From: Archangium violaceum
GTDB taxonomy: Bacteria > Myxococcota > Myxococcia > Myxococcales > Myxococcaceae
Assembly: GCF_016859125.1 (NCBI RefSeq)
Contig: NZ_CP069338.1
Location: 3,250,501-3,314,500, forward strand
DNA length: 64,000 nt
Reading direction: 5' to 3'
The translations under genes and the position numbers were made by a program. Each line of letters begins with the position of its first letter. The stretch's first letter is position 1. The notes under the pieces were generated by a model, which saw nothing but the letters and a program-made list of their open reading frames with translations, was not told the origin of the DNA and made no database searches. Below, one piece after another: positions 31,702 to 40,834 of the stretch.

Positions 31702-32948
31702 AGCGGATCCTCGAGGGGCTCCGGCATCACCCACAGGGCCGTGGGCTCGCGGTAGCCTCCCTCGAACGAGTCGAGGATCGGCGGCCACCTGTCCCAGAAC
31801 GTCGCCCAGCCGTAATCCGTGGGCGGAGAGGTGAGGGGATTCCCATCCCGGTCCGGATGGGCATACGCGTAATCCGCCAGCGTCCACTCCAGCGTGCCGA
31901 AGTGCACCACGAGCATCGGCGTCATCGCCCGCATCACCTCCGGGCGTGATACCTCGTCCGCGTGCGCCTCGGCCGGCGTGAAGGCCGTCTGCACCGCGTC
32001 GTGCTGCTCGCGCCACGCCAGGTAGTTGTTGGCCATGGCGATGATCGCCTCCCGCTCCGGGGACTCGGGCGTGAGCCGGGCCCGCTCGTAGAGCGCGAAG
32101 GCCGCCACCACCAGGCTCCGGCCGTCCAGGCCCGGGAAGAGCGCGTCGAAGGCGTGGGGCCTCGGCGTGTCGTGCGCATGGGCGAGCGCGTAGTCATAGG
32201 CGAGCCGCGTCTCCTCGGGCCGCGCGCCGGACAGGGAGAACTCCGCGAGCACTCGCCCGGGAGTCACGGCTCCGGCCGACCGCCGCCATGCCAGGTACGC
32301 GTTCGCCGCGCCGCCGATGTCCGCGAAGATGGCCACGTTGCCCCCGTGCAGCGTGCGCTCCAGCGTGCGCACCACGGCCTCCGCCTTGTCGAGCGGATCC
32401 AACGCCGGTGCGCTCCAGTAGAGCGAGGCCATGCGTGCCGCGGTGGTGCCGAGCGTGCGGGGATCCGCGAGCGCCTCGCCGTTCATCGCCGTGCCGAGCG
32501 CGCCGAGCGAGGCCGCCGCATCCGTGGGCATCCCCCGGAGCACGAGCTCCAGGGAGAGCTGCTCCACGGACAGACGCAGGACGCCCGTGAGGCCCAACCG
32601 GTCGAGCGCCTCCAGGACGGACAGCGAAGGCCGTCCCCGAGCCGCGTCGAGGAGGTGCCGGGCCATGGCGGTGCCGAGCATTCCCTTGCCGGCCTCGTGC
32701 GAGGCGTGGGGCGCGAAGACGAACCAGTTGGGGCGCACACCGCTCGTGCCCCCGGGCTGGAAGTCCGGGTCGAGCAGCGCCTGGAACGCGTGGGCGAGCT
32801 GGATGTAGCCCTCGGTGATGCGGCGGTTGTCCTCCAGCGGCGTGGTGCCTTCATCGGCTCGTGCAGGTGCGGCGGACAAGGCGGTGCTCAGCACGAGCGA
32901 GGCGAGCACGTACCCGCGGGGTGGAGCGCGCGAGGGGCCTTCGGTCAT
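31698..32948 (-). CDS. Secreted protein of unknown function
   Basis: 416 residues from ATG 32948 with GGGAGCACC upstream; the longer frame to 32981 adds only a short tail. The signal peptide is YVLASLVLSTALSAAPARAD. The mature part is mainly helical with many Ala/Leu repeats and a pattern such as NRRITEGYIQLAHAFQAL, NWFVFAPHASHEAGKGML, TLEWTLADYAYAHPDRDGNP. The HASHEAG and DYAYAHPD histidine/acid groups could bind metal, but no known catalytic motif was found. Convergent with the immunity gene. Confidence 0.8.
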   Translation of the reverse strand: MTEGPSRAPPRGYVLASLVLSTALSAAPARADEGTTPLEDNRRITEGYIQLAHAFQALLDPDFQPGGTSGVRPNWFVFAPHASHEAGKGMLGTAMARHLLDAARGRPSLSVLEALDRLGLTGVLRLSVEQLSLELVLRGMPTDAAASLGALGTAMNGEALADPRTLGTTAARMASLYWSAPALDPLDKAEAVVRTLERTLHGGNVAIFADIGGAANAYLAWRRSAGAVTPGRVLAEFSLSGARPEETRLAYDYALAHAHDTPRPHAFDALFPGLDGRSLVVAAFALYERARLTPESPEREAIIAMANNYLAWREQHDAVQTAFTPAEAHADEVSRPEVMRAMTPMLVVHFGTLEWTLADYAYAHPDRDGNPLTSPPTDYGWATFWDRWPPILDSFEGGYREPTALWVMPEPLEDPL

Positions 32949-33105
32949 GGAGGTGCTCCCGGTGGGATTCAGGGGGAGCACCGACGGTATTCATCACGAG
33001 GGGCGCTCCAAGCCACCCGGGCCGAGGGCTCCCCCTCTGGATGTCCAACGGACAACACCCTGGCTCCTGGATCAGCCAGGGCCACGGGTGCTGCCGGAGC
33101 GCTCG

Positions 33106-33612
33106 TCACCAGACGAATCGCTGGCAGCCGAGCGCCGTCATCTGCTGGCAGTTCTCGGCGTCCTTGGCGCAGGGACCGACCTGCATGGCCGTCGCCAGAT
33201 ACGTCCTGCCCGCGACGAGGGGCCGCGCGTCATGGCCCTTCCGATCGCTCGCCGGCCTCACACCGTATTCGATGGGCGACTCGATGAAGGGCTGCTCGAG
33301 AGCCACCTCGTGGAACGGCTCGGACTCGGCGGCGCCCAGTCCCCACACGAGGTGGCCGGAGCACGAGCAGGTCTCCGCCTTCTCCAGTGTCGAGGGCTCA
33401 CTGCACTCGATGACCTCGAAGCGGTGGAGCTTGCCTCCCTCCCAGGAGAAGCGAGGCGAGTCCGTCCCGCGCTCCATTCTCAACGGGAGTTGCGCGATCT
33501 CGGTATCGCCATCAAAAGCGATATCGGGTTGGCAGGCCGTCGCCAGGGACAAGGCGAGTAGCGCGCCGGAGCCGCGGATGAAGGAGGACTTCGTCTTGTG
33601 TCGTGCGTTCAT
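33106..33612 (-). CDS. Predicted lipoprotein
   Basis: 168 residues from ATG 33612. The signal GALLALSLATACQP has an LATAC lipobox (Cys27 acylated). Six further cysteines (ECSEP, CSCSG, CAKDAENC, CQRF) suggest disulfides. No family recognised. The start is chosen because the preceding 60 bp match those of the gene at 6308-6736, and both proteins begin MNA. Orientation and leader duplication hint at shared control with that gene. Confidence 0.75.
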   Translation of the reverse strand: MNARHKTKSSFIRGSGALLALSLATACQPDIAFDGDTEIAQLPLRMERGTDSPRFSWEGGKLHRFEVIECSEPSTLEKAETCSCSGHLVWGLGAAESEPFHEVALEQPFIESPIEYGVRPASDRKGHDARPLVAGRTYLATAMQVGPCAKDAENCQQMTALGCQRFVW

Positions 33613-33673
33613 GGTTTCGCTCCCAGAGTGTCCCGCTTCAACACCACGGGTGCGCGAAACCGTTACCCGACAG
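33607..33673 (-). repeat. Duplicated 5' leader, copy B
   Basis: 67-bp match to 6731-6796, covering the first codons and the leader of this lipoprotein gene. It contains GTTTCGC (33614-33620) and GCGAAAC (33654-33660), as in copy A, one base further apart. Confidence 0.8.
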
Positions 33674-33719
33674 TGACGCGCGGACCCGAAAGGGCCCGCG
33701 CGCCGGAAACCTCTACCGC

Positions 33720-34274
33720 CTACCCGAGGATGACGGTGCAGGTGCCCTCGGAGCACTGGAGCCCGTCGCAGCACGGCTGCTCCGCGTCGCACTCGAACCC
33801 CTCGGGCCTGCACTGATCTCCCGGCTCGCCCGTGCCGGCGTCCGGCTGCGGCCCCGGCGGCTCGCCCGTGCCGGCGTCCGGCTGCGGCTCCGGCGGCTCG
33901 CCCGCATCAGGCTCCGCCGTGCCGCCATCCTGATCCGGAGGCGTCCCCGCGTCGCTTCCCTCACAGGCGCCGAGCCTGTCTCCATGCTTCAGGTGTGCCT
34001 TCACCGCGGGCTGCCCCACGGTGATGGTGTGCGCACGGGAGTGGTTGCCGGGGGGGATGTGGCAGAGGGTCACCCACCAGTCGTCACCACCCGACGAGGG
34101 ACCCTCCACACCCCCACCACCGCCCGTGGATTCACCCGCACCCAGGTTGTCACCCTGGAAGTTCGGAGCGTTCTCTTCCTGGGGGAACTGTGTTCCACCA
34201 CAACCGCCCACCAGGGCCACGCAGAGCGTGGCGGCGAGGAGGGTCGAGGGGATCATCGCCTTCTTCAGTGTCAT
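33720..34274 (-). CDS. Lipoprotein with Pro-Asp-Ala-Gly repeats and Cys-rich tail
   Basis: 184 residues from ATG 34274. MTLKKAMIPSTLLAATLCVA and LVGGCGG give a lipobox. The middle is a low-complexity linker with GEPP-x-PQPDAGT repeated (36-bp DNA repeat at 33825-33896), and the end is a small Cys-rich knot (CRPEGFECDAEQPCCDGLQC). A WWVTLCHIPPGNHSRAHTIT piece in the folded part resembles a short surface domain. Similar repeat-linker lipoproteins are common in myxobacteria. Function unknown. Confidence 0.82.
   Translation of the reverse strand: MTLKKAMIPSTLLAATLCVALVGGCGGTQFPQEENAPNFQGDNLGAGESTGGGGGVEGPSSGGDDWWVTLCHIPPGNHSRAHTITVGQPAVKAHLKHGDRLGACEGSDAGTPPDQDGGTAEPDAGEPPEPQPDAGTGEPPGPQPDAGTGEPGDQCRPEGFECDAEQPCCDGLQCSEGTCTVILG
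33825..33896 (-). repeat. Two tandem 36-bp coding repeats
   Basis: Two copies of a 36-bp unit differing at one base, encoding the GEPP-PQPDAGT linker of the lipoprotein at 33720-34274. A third, degenerate unit follows. Confidence 0.85.
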
Positions 34275-34468
34275 GCGGAGCCTCACGCGTGGAAGTGCTG
34301 CTTTGGAAAACAGGACTCCGTGACAAAGCGGGTGGCCACAGCCAATGAACGGATTTCCTTCAGTGGGCCGCCACCGAGCTGGCCGTGAGGCACCCGGGCC
34401 ACGCGATCGACGAAGGAGCGGGATTCCGGATTGAGTCCGGACGACGCGCCGGAGGCTCGCGCCGGGGC

Positions 34469-35371
34469 TCAGTGGCAGGTGCCCCGGCCCTGGTCGAGCA
34501 CGCTGCCTCCCACCGGGATGAACTCCCACGCGTAGGCGCCGTCCTCCAGCGTCAGCTTCATCAGCCCGAAGATGTCGGCGAAGCGCACCTCGCTGTTCGC
34601 GAGGATGGGGCCGAAGACGTAGGGATCCTTGCCTCCCGTCCCCACCACGAACTCCCGCAGGCCGCGTTCCGCGTCCGCCACGCCCTCGGGCGTCTGGGGT
34701 GCGAAGCGCTCGTAGAAGTGGTCGTGGCCCGCCAGCACCACGTCCGCTCCCGCCTCGTACAGGGCCTCCCAGGCGCCCTTCACCACCGAGTTGTCGCGGC
34801 CCAGTCCCGAGCTGAAGAGCGGCCGGTGCATGTAGGCCAGCGTGCAGCGCGCCGGGTGCGCCTTCAGGTCCTCGCGCAGCCAGCGCTCCTGCTCCCGGAG
34901 TCCTTCCTCCGGCAGCTCGCTGTTGAGCGCCACCACGTGCCAGGCCCCCAGGTCGTAGCTGTAATAGCCCTTGCCCGGCTCGCCCGCGGCCTCGCCGAAG
35001 TAGTCGAAGTACGGGCCCGCCCTGGCCGAGTGGTACTCGTGGTTGCCCGGCGTGGGACGCGTCCGGTGCTTGTGTCTTCCCCAGGATGGGGCATAGCAGC
35101 GCTCGAAGTCCTCCGCGGTGCCGTCCGGGTAGGCGTTGTCGCCAAACGTGACGACCGTGCCCTCGATGCCGTCCAGCATCGCCGCCGTGGCCTCGTCCCG
35201 GTCCGAGTCACAGCTCGCGATGTCCCCCGCTCCCACCACCACCTCCGGCTCCACGCCTCGCGAGCCCGCCCTCGGGGACGTTCCCGAGGACGCTCCCGGT
35301 GTCTGGCAGGCACCGAGTGACAGCAGCAGGGCGGCGCTCCCCGCGCGGCGCAGGAGGTGCGTGAGGTTCAT
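34469..35371 (-). CDS. Lipoprotein metallophosphoesterase (purple acid phosphatase-like)
   Basis: 300 residues from ATG 35371. LLRRAGSAALLLSLGACQ is a lipoprotein signal. The calcineurin-like core is present: VVVGAGDIASCDSD (D ligand), TVVTFGDNAYPDGTAEDFER (GD-N-x-Y), PTPGNHEYHS (GNHE), LAYMHRPLF (H) and VLAGHDHFYERF (GHDH). All metal-ligand motifs are in place, so it is likely active on phosphoesters at the cell surface. Extra sequence DFERCYAPSWGRHKHRTRPT is typical of myxobacterial members. Single gene on the minus strand. Confidence 0.93.
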   Translation of the reverse strand: MNLTHLLRRAGSAALLLSLGACQTPGASSGTSPRAGSRGVEPEVVVGAGDIASCDSDRDEATAAMLDGIEGTVVTFGDNAYPDGTAEDFERCYAPSWGRHKHRTRPTPGNHEYHSARAGPYFDYFGEAAGEPGKGYYSYDLGAWHVVALNSELPEEGLREQERWLREDLKAHPARCTLAYMHRPLFSSGLGRDNSVVKGAWEALYEAGADVVLAGHDHFYERFAPQTPEGVADAERGLREFVVGTGGKDPYVFGPILANSEVRFADIFGLMKLTLEDGAYAWEFIPVGGSVLDQGRGTCH

Positions 35372-35506
35372 GGGCTTCACTCCATCGCAGGGCGGTTCGA
35401 GCGAATACGGGACGGAGCGAACGTACTCCCGGGCGCGCAGGGTCTTCACGACCTGGAGCGTCACCGCCCCGCTCGGGCTGATGGGAGCGATGATGGCGGT
35501 GGCGGC

Positions 35507-35887
35507 TCACTCCGGCAGGGTGAGCGTCACGCTCTGGGCCTGGACGTGGCACCTGCCATCGCCCACCGAGACGGACTGCCGCGCGGTGTGCTGGCCGTCG
35601 GCGCTCGTGGCCGTGATGACGTACTCGCCCGGCTGCTCGTACCCGGTCACCCAGGTGTCGCAGTCGCCCTGCTGGGGCCCGACGCCATTGCACAGGGCCA
35701 GCTGCTCGGGACCGCCATCCCGCGTGAAGGTGACGCGCGCATCCCGCCGCGGGTTGCCCCGCGTGTCCACCACCCGCACCTGCACCGAGGCGCGGGCCTC
35801 GAGCGTGCAATCGGTCTGGTCGAAGTAGCCACAGGCGGAGAGCACGGTGACGGCGGCGAGCAGCGCGGTGCGGAAGTGGCGGCGCAT
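35507..35887 (-). CDS. Small predicted lipoprotein
   Basis: 126 residues from ATG 35887. MRRHFRTALLAAVTVLSACG is a lipoprotein signal (Cys19). The body reads as a single carboxypeptidase-regulatory-like or Ig-like beta domain: VQVRVVDTRGNPRRDARVTF ... GYEQPGEYVITATSADGQHT, with four cysteines. Such domains are used as adhesion or spacer modules. It precedes the metallophosphoesterase gene on the same strand with a 135-bp gap; operon membership is unclear. Confidence 0.8.
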   Translation of the reverse strand: MRRHFRTALLAAVTVLSACGYFDQTDCTLEARASVQVRVVDTRGNPRRDARVTFTRDGGPEQLALCNGVGPQQGDCDTWVTGYEQPGEYVITATSADGQHTARQSVSVGDGRCHVQAQSVTLTLPE

Positions 35888-36059
35888 GAGGGTCCTCGTT
35901 GGCAGGAGTTCCAAGCGCCATACAACGGAAGTGTCCGGCTCGGGCAGGGCGGCGGCACGGCCCCGCGGGCTTCGAGGCTCGCTCGCCCGGGTGCTCCGCC
36001 GTCGAGCGCCCGACGCTCGCCCTCGCATTCCTCCTGCTCCCCGCCCCGCTCCCCTTAAG

Positions 36060-37649
36060 ATGCGCGCCCTCATGCGCTCCCGCTCTCTTCTCCTCTCCGT
36101 GCTCGCGCTCTCCGCTCTCGGAGGCTGCGCGACCGCTCGCGGCCCCGTCTCCTCCGAGACCGAGACCGCCTCCCGTCCCTCCTCCAGTGAGGCCGGCGAC
36201 ACCACCGCCTCCGCTCCCGCGGCACCCGCTGCCCCCACGGCTCCGGCGGTCCCCACGGCTCCCGCTGCTCCCTCCGCTCCCGCCGAGGCCGCGGCCCCCG
36301 TGGCTCCCGCCGAGGCCTCCCAGCCCCACGAGGCTCAGGTGCCCACCGAGGGGCCCGATGCCCTCTATGCCCGCGGCGTCGAGGCCCTCAAGGTGAAGGA
36401 CGCCAACGCCGCCATCACCGCCTTCTCCGCCTGCACCCGCGCCGCCCCCTCGCGCATCGACTGCCACTGGGAGCTCGGCTGGGCCTACTCGCTCGTCAAC
36501 CGCTGGTCCGACGCGCTCACCGAGTGGACCCTGGTGCAGGAGCTCGACCCCAACCATCCGGACCTCGAGGACGCCCTCACCCAGGCCCGCGGTCAGTCCG
36601 CCCTCCAGAAGAAGCTCTCCACCCGTGAGCCGTCCACCTCCCGCCCCTCTCCTCCCCCGGACGCCCGCGTGCGCATCCGCGCCGTCGGTGACGTGATGCT
36701 CGGCACCGACTTCCCCGAGGGCCTCCTGCCTCCCGATGACGGTGTCGCCAGCCTCGCCGCCGTCGCTCCCCTGCTGCGCGACGCGGACCTCACCTTCGTC
36801 AACCTCGAGGGCCCCCTGTGCGACAACGGCGAGACCAGGAAGTGCCGCAAGGGGGGCAACTGCTACGCCTTCCGCTCCCCCACCCGCTACGGCAAGTACC
36901 TCCAGGACGCCGGCGTCGACCTGGCCTCCACCGCCAACAACCACTCCGGTGACTTCGGCGAGCTGTGCCGCCGCGAGACCGAGGCCACCCTCGACGCGCT
37001 CGGCATCGCCTGGAGCGGCCCCGCCGGCACCGTCGCCACCGTCGAGCGCAACGGCCTGCGCATCGGCATGGTCGCCTTCCACACCTCGGCCAACTGCAAC
37101 TACGTCAACGACGTCCCGAGCGCCGCCGCCTTCGTGCGCTCGGTGAAGCAGAACCACGACCTCGTCCTCGTCTCCTTCCACGGTGGCGCCGAGGGTGCCA
37201 AGGCCCTCAACATCCCCAAGGGCTCCGAGATGTTCTACGGCGAGAACCGCGGCAACCTGCGCGTCTTCACCCACGCCGTCATCGACGCCGGCGCCGACCT
37301 CGTGCTCGGCCACGGCCCCCACGTCGTGCGCGCCATGGAGTTCTACAAGGACCGCCTCATCGTCTACTCCATGGGCAACTTCGCCACCTACGGCTCCTTC
37401 AACCTCAAGGGCCCGCAGGGGCTCGGCATGATCGTCGACGTGGAGCTCGACGCCCAGGGCCGCTTCCGCTCCGGCCGCATCCTCCCCACCCGCCAGGAGG
37501 GCCGCGGCATCCCCCAGCCTGACTCCTCCGCCGAGGTCATCCCCCTCGTGCGCCGCCTCACCCGCGAGGACTTCCCCGAGACGGGTGCTCTCGTTGGTGC
37601 CGATGGCACTATTTCTCCTCGCAAGGCCGTCGCCACGGGCGCGCAGTAG
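36060..37649 (+). CDS. CapA-family lipoprotein with TPR region
   Basis: 529 residues from ATG 36060 (ATG 36072 also possible). A lipobox ends LSVLALSALGGCAT; residues ~25-95 are a low-complexity Ala/Pro linker; ~100-190 hold a TPR-like pair (YARGVEALKVKDANAAITAF, WELGWAYSLVNRWSDALTEW). Residues ~205-500 are the PGA_cap/CapA metallophosphatase-like domain: RIRAVGDVMLGTDFPEG, DADLTFVNLEGPLCDN, LASTANNHSGDF, VVSF-x-GG, VLGHGPHVVRAMEFYKDRLI. CapA proteins take part in poly-gamma-glutamate capsule or act as wall enzymes; no capB/C are nearby, so the role here is open. Confidence 0.9.
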   Translation: MRALMRSRSLLLSVLALSALGGCATARGPVSSETETASRPSSSEAGDTTASAPAAPAAPTAPAVPTAPAAPSAPAEAAAPVAPAEASQPHEAQVPTEGPDALYARGVEALKVKDANAAITAFSACTRAAPSRIDCHWELGWAYSLVNRWSDALTEWTLVQELDPNHPDLEDALTQARGQSALQKKLSTREPSTSRPSPPPDARVRIRAVGDVMLGTDFPEGLLPPDDGVASLAAVAPLLRDADLTFVNLEGPLCDNGETRKCRKGGNCYAFRSPTRYGKYLQDAGVDLASTANNHSGDFGELCRRETEATLDALGIAWSGPAGTVATVERNGLRIGMVAFHTSANCNYVNDVPSAAAFVRSVKQNHDLVLVSFHGGAEGAKALNIPKGSEMFYGENRGNLRVFTHAVIDAGADLVLGHGPHVVRAMEFYKDRLIVYSMGNFATYGSFNLKGPQGLGMIVDVELDAQGRFRSGRILPTRQEGRGIPQPDSSAEVIPLVRRLTREDFPETGALVGADGTISPRKAVATGAQ

Positions 37650-37663
37650 GACGCGCGGGACGG

Positions 37664-37700
37664 ATACCCTCACCCCGACCCTCTCCCGGTGGGAGAGGGA
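37664..37700 (-). repeat. Palindromic repeat, copy 2
   Basis: ATACCCTCACCCCGACC then CCCTCTCCC-GGT-GGGAGAGGG. It lies between the convergent CapA-like gene and the methyltransferase gene, starting 14 bp from the latter's stop. Confidence 0.85.
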
Positions 37701-37713
37701 GTTTTGTCTGCCT

Positions 37714-38532
37714 CTACGCCTCCTTCCGGACGCCGGGCGCCGGGCGGGGCAGCCCCACGAGGGTGAGCATCGTCGCGGGGGCGCCGGGCGCCCGCGGGCG
37801 GGTGATTTCCCACTGGTAGTCCGGCGCCTCCAGCCCCGCCAGGAGCTCCCGCAGGTCCTCCTCGGTGTACGTGCGCGCGTTCGACACGGCCCCATCCCAG
37901 GCGATGAGCAGCGGGAGCACGGGGAGCGCGTAGGTGAGCAGCACCTGCCGCAGCCGGAGAGGGCGGATGAAGGGCGTCAGCAGGAGCACCATCAGCACGC
38001 CGGCGGGGATGGCCGTCCACCAGAGCCAGCTCGGATGGGAGTTGTCGCTGATCTCCAGCACGCAGAGCGCCTGCCTCTTCTCGAACGCGTCCTGGAGGAT
38101 GCGGCGCGCGACCGGCGGGGGCATGTGGTGGAAGCTGCAGACCATGGTCCGGACGCCCTGGAGCGCGTCGGGGACCCGGCCCGCGTCGACCGGGCTCGGG
38201 TGGTAGCGGACCCGCGCCGCGTCCCCCATCGCGTTGATGCGCGCGGCAGCGTCCGTGTTCGGGTAGAGGTCGGTGAGGGTCACGCTCGGCCGGAGGCCGT
38301 GGTCGGCGGCGAGCCGTGCGGTGGTCTCCAGCAGGGGCCCGCCGCCCCCTGAGCAGAGGTCCACGACCCGGTCGGTGGCCGCTGCCTCCAGGGCCCGCGC
38401 CAGCAGGGGCGCCAGGACCCGCTCGGTGCCGAGCACGCGGTGCATCGCGGCGATGTAGAGCGTCAGGCACTCCCGGAGGCCACCCGGGAACCAGTGGAAG
38501 TCCTCGAACTCGAACAGCGACATGCGCTTCAT
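37714..38532 (-). CDS. SAM-dependent methyltransferase with membrane segment
   Basis: 272 residues. The SAM site is DRVVDLCSGGGGPLLETTAR (motif I), followed by VTLTDLYPNTDAAARI and VPDALQGVRTMVCSFHHMPP. Residues ~172-215 contain two hydrophobic helices (WWTAIPAGVLMVLLLTPFI, LLTYALPVLPLLIAWDG), unusual for this fold and suggesting membrane association. The N-terminus FEFEDFHWFPGGLRECLTLY is family-typical. Substrate unknown; lipid or quinone methylation is conceivable. Monocistronic; followed by a palindromic repeat that may end its transcript. Confidence 0.87.
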   Translation of the reverse strand: MKRMSLFEFEDFHWFPGGLRECLTLYIAAMHRVLGTERVLAPLLARALEAAATDRVVDLCSGGGGPLLETTARLAADHGLRPSVTLTDLYPNTDAAARINAMGDAARVRYHPSPVDAGRVPDALQGVRTMVCSFHHMPPPVARRILQDAFEKRQALCVLEISDNSHPSWLWWTAIPAGVLMVLLLTPFIRPLRLRQVLLTYALPVLPLLIAWDGAVSNARTYTEEDLRELLAGLEAPDYQWEITRPRAPGAPATMLTLVGLPRPAPGVRKEA

Positions 38533-38718
38533 GGTGTTGCCTCCCTTCGCCTGCGTTCCAGGTCACGGCGCGAAGAGGCGGGACGCACCGGTATTGCCCG
38601 GGCTGATGGGGCCTGGAAGCGGCGATGTTTGTGTTCATACGAGTCCGGTGACACTGCATGGAGGGACGTGTGGGCGGGTGCCCACCGAGCGCGCGCCACC
38701 TGGGTGCGTTACAAGGGA

Positions 38719-40026
38719 ATGGCCGTGCGCGCCCTCCATTTGTCTCGCTTCTCCTCGCTCCGGGCTTTCGGGCATCGGGATTTCGTTCATGTCTGGTCTG
38801 GAGCGCTCGTCTCCAACATCGGCACGTGGATGGAGATGCTCGCGCTGGGCGTCTTCGTCACCACCGTGACGGGCCGGGCCGAGGCCACCGGCAGCATCGC
38901 CGCCCTCACCTACCTGCCCGCCGTGGTGCTCTCCCCCGTGGGCGGCGCGCTCGCGGATCGCTTCGACCGCCGCGCCTACCTCGCCGTGGGCACCCTCGTG
39001 CAGGCGCTGCTGGCCGGCATCCTCACCGTGCTCGCCTTCACCGGCACCCTCTCCGTGCCCGCCGTCGCCGTCATCTCCTTCCTCAACGGCTGCACCAACA
39101 CCCTCGTCAACCCCGCCTTCTCCGCCCTCATCTCCCAGGTCGTCCCCCCCGAGGACCTGCACAGCGCCGTCAGCCTCAACTCGGCGCAGTACAACCTGGG
39201 CCGCATCATCGGCCCGTCGCTCGCCGCCGTGGTGCTCGCCACCGGGGGCCCCGCCTGGGCGCTGCTCATCAACACCCTGTCCTTCCTCGCCGTGCTCGTC
39301 GCCCTCTGGCGCGTCCAGCCCCAGGGCCGTGTCAGCACGCAGCGCCCCGAGCAGCTGTGGTCCGGCATCGTCCGCGGCGCCCGCGTGGCTCGCGACGACG
39401 CGGGCATCTTCCTCGTCATGGTGGGCACGTTCGCCGTGTCCGCGCTCGTGGCGCCCTTCATCGGCCTGGTGCCCGTGTTCGCCATCCGCGTCTTCAACCA
39501 GGGCGCCGCCGCCACCTCGCTGCTCGTCGCCGCCCAGGGCATGGGCGCGGTGTGCGCCGCGGTGATGCTCGGCCCCCTCGTGGCGCGGCTCGGCCGCCGG
39601 CGCCTGCTGGAGTGGAGCCTGTTGCTCATCGGCCCCGTGGCCGCGCTGTACTGGCTCGCCCCCACCCTGCACCTGGCCGCGCTCGCCATCGTCGGCCTCG
39701 GCGCGCTCTACATGGCCTCGCTCACCGGCCTCAATACCTGCACCCAGCTGCGCGTCCCCCGCGAGCTCCAGGCCCGCATCAGCAGCCTGTACAGCATGAT
39801 GCTCGGTGTCGGGTACGCCGTGGGCGTGTGGTTCCAGGGCACCCTCGCCGACCGCGTCGGGGTGCGCTTCATCACCGCCACGTGCGCCGTGCTCTTCCTC
39901 GCCCTCGTGCTCACGCTGCGCCTGCTGCGCCCGCGCGCCTTCGAGGCCACCGAGGCTCCCAGCGCCTTCCTCCGGCCCGGGCAACAGAGCCCCGCCGTGC
40001 AACTCGAGGGCTCCGGCGACTTCTGA
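38719..40026 (+). CDS. MFS transporter (EntS/MFS_3 type)
   Basis: 435 residues from ATG 38719 (AAGGGA is very close to the start codon, so the true start could differ). Typical features: FGHRDFVHVWSGALVSNIGT and WMEMLALGVFVTTVTGRAEA in the first helix region, ADRFDRRAYLAVGTLVQALL (motif A), SAQYNLGRIIGPSLAAVVLA, and LADRVGVRF in the late loop. About 11-12 hydrophobic segments. This subgroup includes enterobactin and drug exporters, but the cargo here is not indicated. It stands alone, convergent with the gene at 40135. Confidence 0.92.
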   Translation: MAVRALHLSRFSSLRAFGHRDFVHVWSGALVSNIGTWMEMLALGVFVTTVTGRAEATGSIAALTYLPAVVLSPVGGALADRFDRRAYLAVGTLVQALLAGILTVLAFTGTLSVPAVAVISFLNGCTNTLVNPAFSALISQVVPPEDLHSAVSLNSAQYNLGRIIGPSLAAVVLATGGPAWALLINTLSFLAVLVALWRVQPQGRVSTQRPEQLWSGIVRGARVARDDAGIFLVMVGTFAVSALVAPFIGLVPVFAIRVFNQGAAATSLLVAAQGMGAVCAAVMLGPLVARLGRRRLLEWSLLLIGPVAALYWLAPTLHLAALAIVGLGALYMASLTGLNTCTQLRVPRELQARISSLYSMMLGVGYAVGVWFQGTLADRVGVRFITATCAVLFLALVLTLRLLRPRAFEATEAPSAFLRPGQQSPAVQLEGSGDF

Positions 40027-40075
40027 GCTTCGCCCCCGGCTCGCTTCCCCTCTAGGGGTGGAACACGGGGGCGGG

Positions 40076-40113
40076 TACCCTCACCCCGACCCTCTCCCGG
40101 AGGGAGAGGGAGG
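40076..40113 (-). repeat. Palindromic repeat, copy 3
   Basis: TACCCTCACCCCGACC with CCCTCTCCC-GGA-GGGAGAGGG stem, 22 bp beyond the stop of the minus-strand gene at 40135, between two convergent genes. Confidence 0.85.
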
Positions 40114-40134
40114 GATGGGGGTTCTTCTCACGCG

Positions 40135-40620
40135 TTACTTCGTGTCCACCGTGAGGACCATCCAGCGGTCCGTCGCGTGGTCGATCCTCACGTTCGCCGC
40201 GCCCGCCTCCTGCAACTGCTGCAGCACCCGCTCCAGGAACTGGAGCTGCTCCTGCGTCGCGTCCACGAACACGTTCTTCGCGCCCGGGCCCTTCGCCTTC
40301 GGCTTCTTCGCCGCCGGCTGCGCGCTCGCGCCGTTCGTCAGCTCGGACGTCGCCACCGCCTTCAGCTTCGACGCCGTGTCCTCCACCGCCGTCTCCGGCT
40401 CGGGCTCGGGCGAGGTCTCCTCGGCCTTCTCCTCCTGGCTCTCCACGTCACGCAGCGCCTGCTCGCGCAGCTCGTTGAACGTCTTCGCGTTCAGCGACGC
40501 CCCGAACTTGTCCTTGTAGGCGTCCATCGCCTCGTTGCGGCTGATGTCCGGCTGGTTGCGGAAGAGGTCGAGCAGGAACGCGTGGCGCTCCTGGGCCTGG
40601 TCCTGGGAAATCCGTGCCAT
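40135..40620 (-). CDS. Hypothetical protein with helical N-terminal and linker
   Basis: 161 residues from ATG 40620. The N-terminal 55 residues (QERHAFLLDLFRNQPDISRN, EAMDAYKDKFGASLNAKTFN) look like a small helical, possibly DNA-binding domain. Residues ~58-100 are an acidic, Pro/Glu-rich linker (EEKAEETSPEPEPETAVEDT) and then a Lys/Pro-rich stretch; the end (VFVDATQEQLQFLERVLQQL, RIDHATDRWMVLTVDTK) folds as a separate alpha-beta unit. Cytosolic. I do not recognise the family and do not propose a function. Confidence 0.75.
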   Translation of the reverse strand: MARISQDQAQERHAFLLDLFRNQPDISRNEAMDAYKDKFGASLNAKTFNELREQALRDVESQEEKAEETSPEPEPETAVEDTASKLKAVATSELTNGASAQPAAKKPKAKGPGAKNVFVDATQEQLQFLERVLQQLQEAGAANVRIDHATDRWMVLTVDTK

Positions 40621-40758
40621 CGTTGAGATCCTCGGTGTGCTGCGTACTGCGGAACTGCGGAACGCAGGGCGGCGCAAGGTACCCGAGCCCGGCGTGGAGC
40701 GGAAGTGGCCCCCAGGCCTCCCCTTGGTGGCGCTCCCTCCACCCGGAGTCGCATACGC

Positions 40759-40795
40759 AAAGGGCCGACCCCCCTCGGACGGGGACCGGCCCTTC
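40759..40795 (-). terminator. Strong hairpin, probable terminator
   Basis: AAGGGCCG(A/G)CCCC arms pair across the centre with one mismatch. It lies 40 bp past the stop of the Cys-rich lipoprotein gene at 40835 and upstream of the gene at 40135-40620, so it most likely ends the lipoprotein mRNA. Confidence 0.7.
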
Positions 40796-40834
40796 GTGCT
40801 TCAATTCCTCAGCACCCGGAGGTGCCGCGCGGAA

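Noticed and set aside
35208-37895. Minus-strand open frame of about 895 codons
   Set aside because: It is antisense to the CapA-like gene and overlaps two lipoprotein genes; its translation is low-complexity Gly/Glu/Ala, an artefact of GC-rich third positions.
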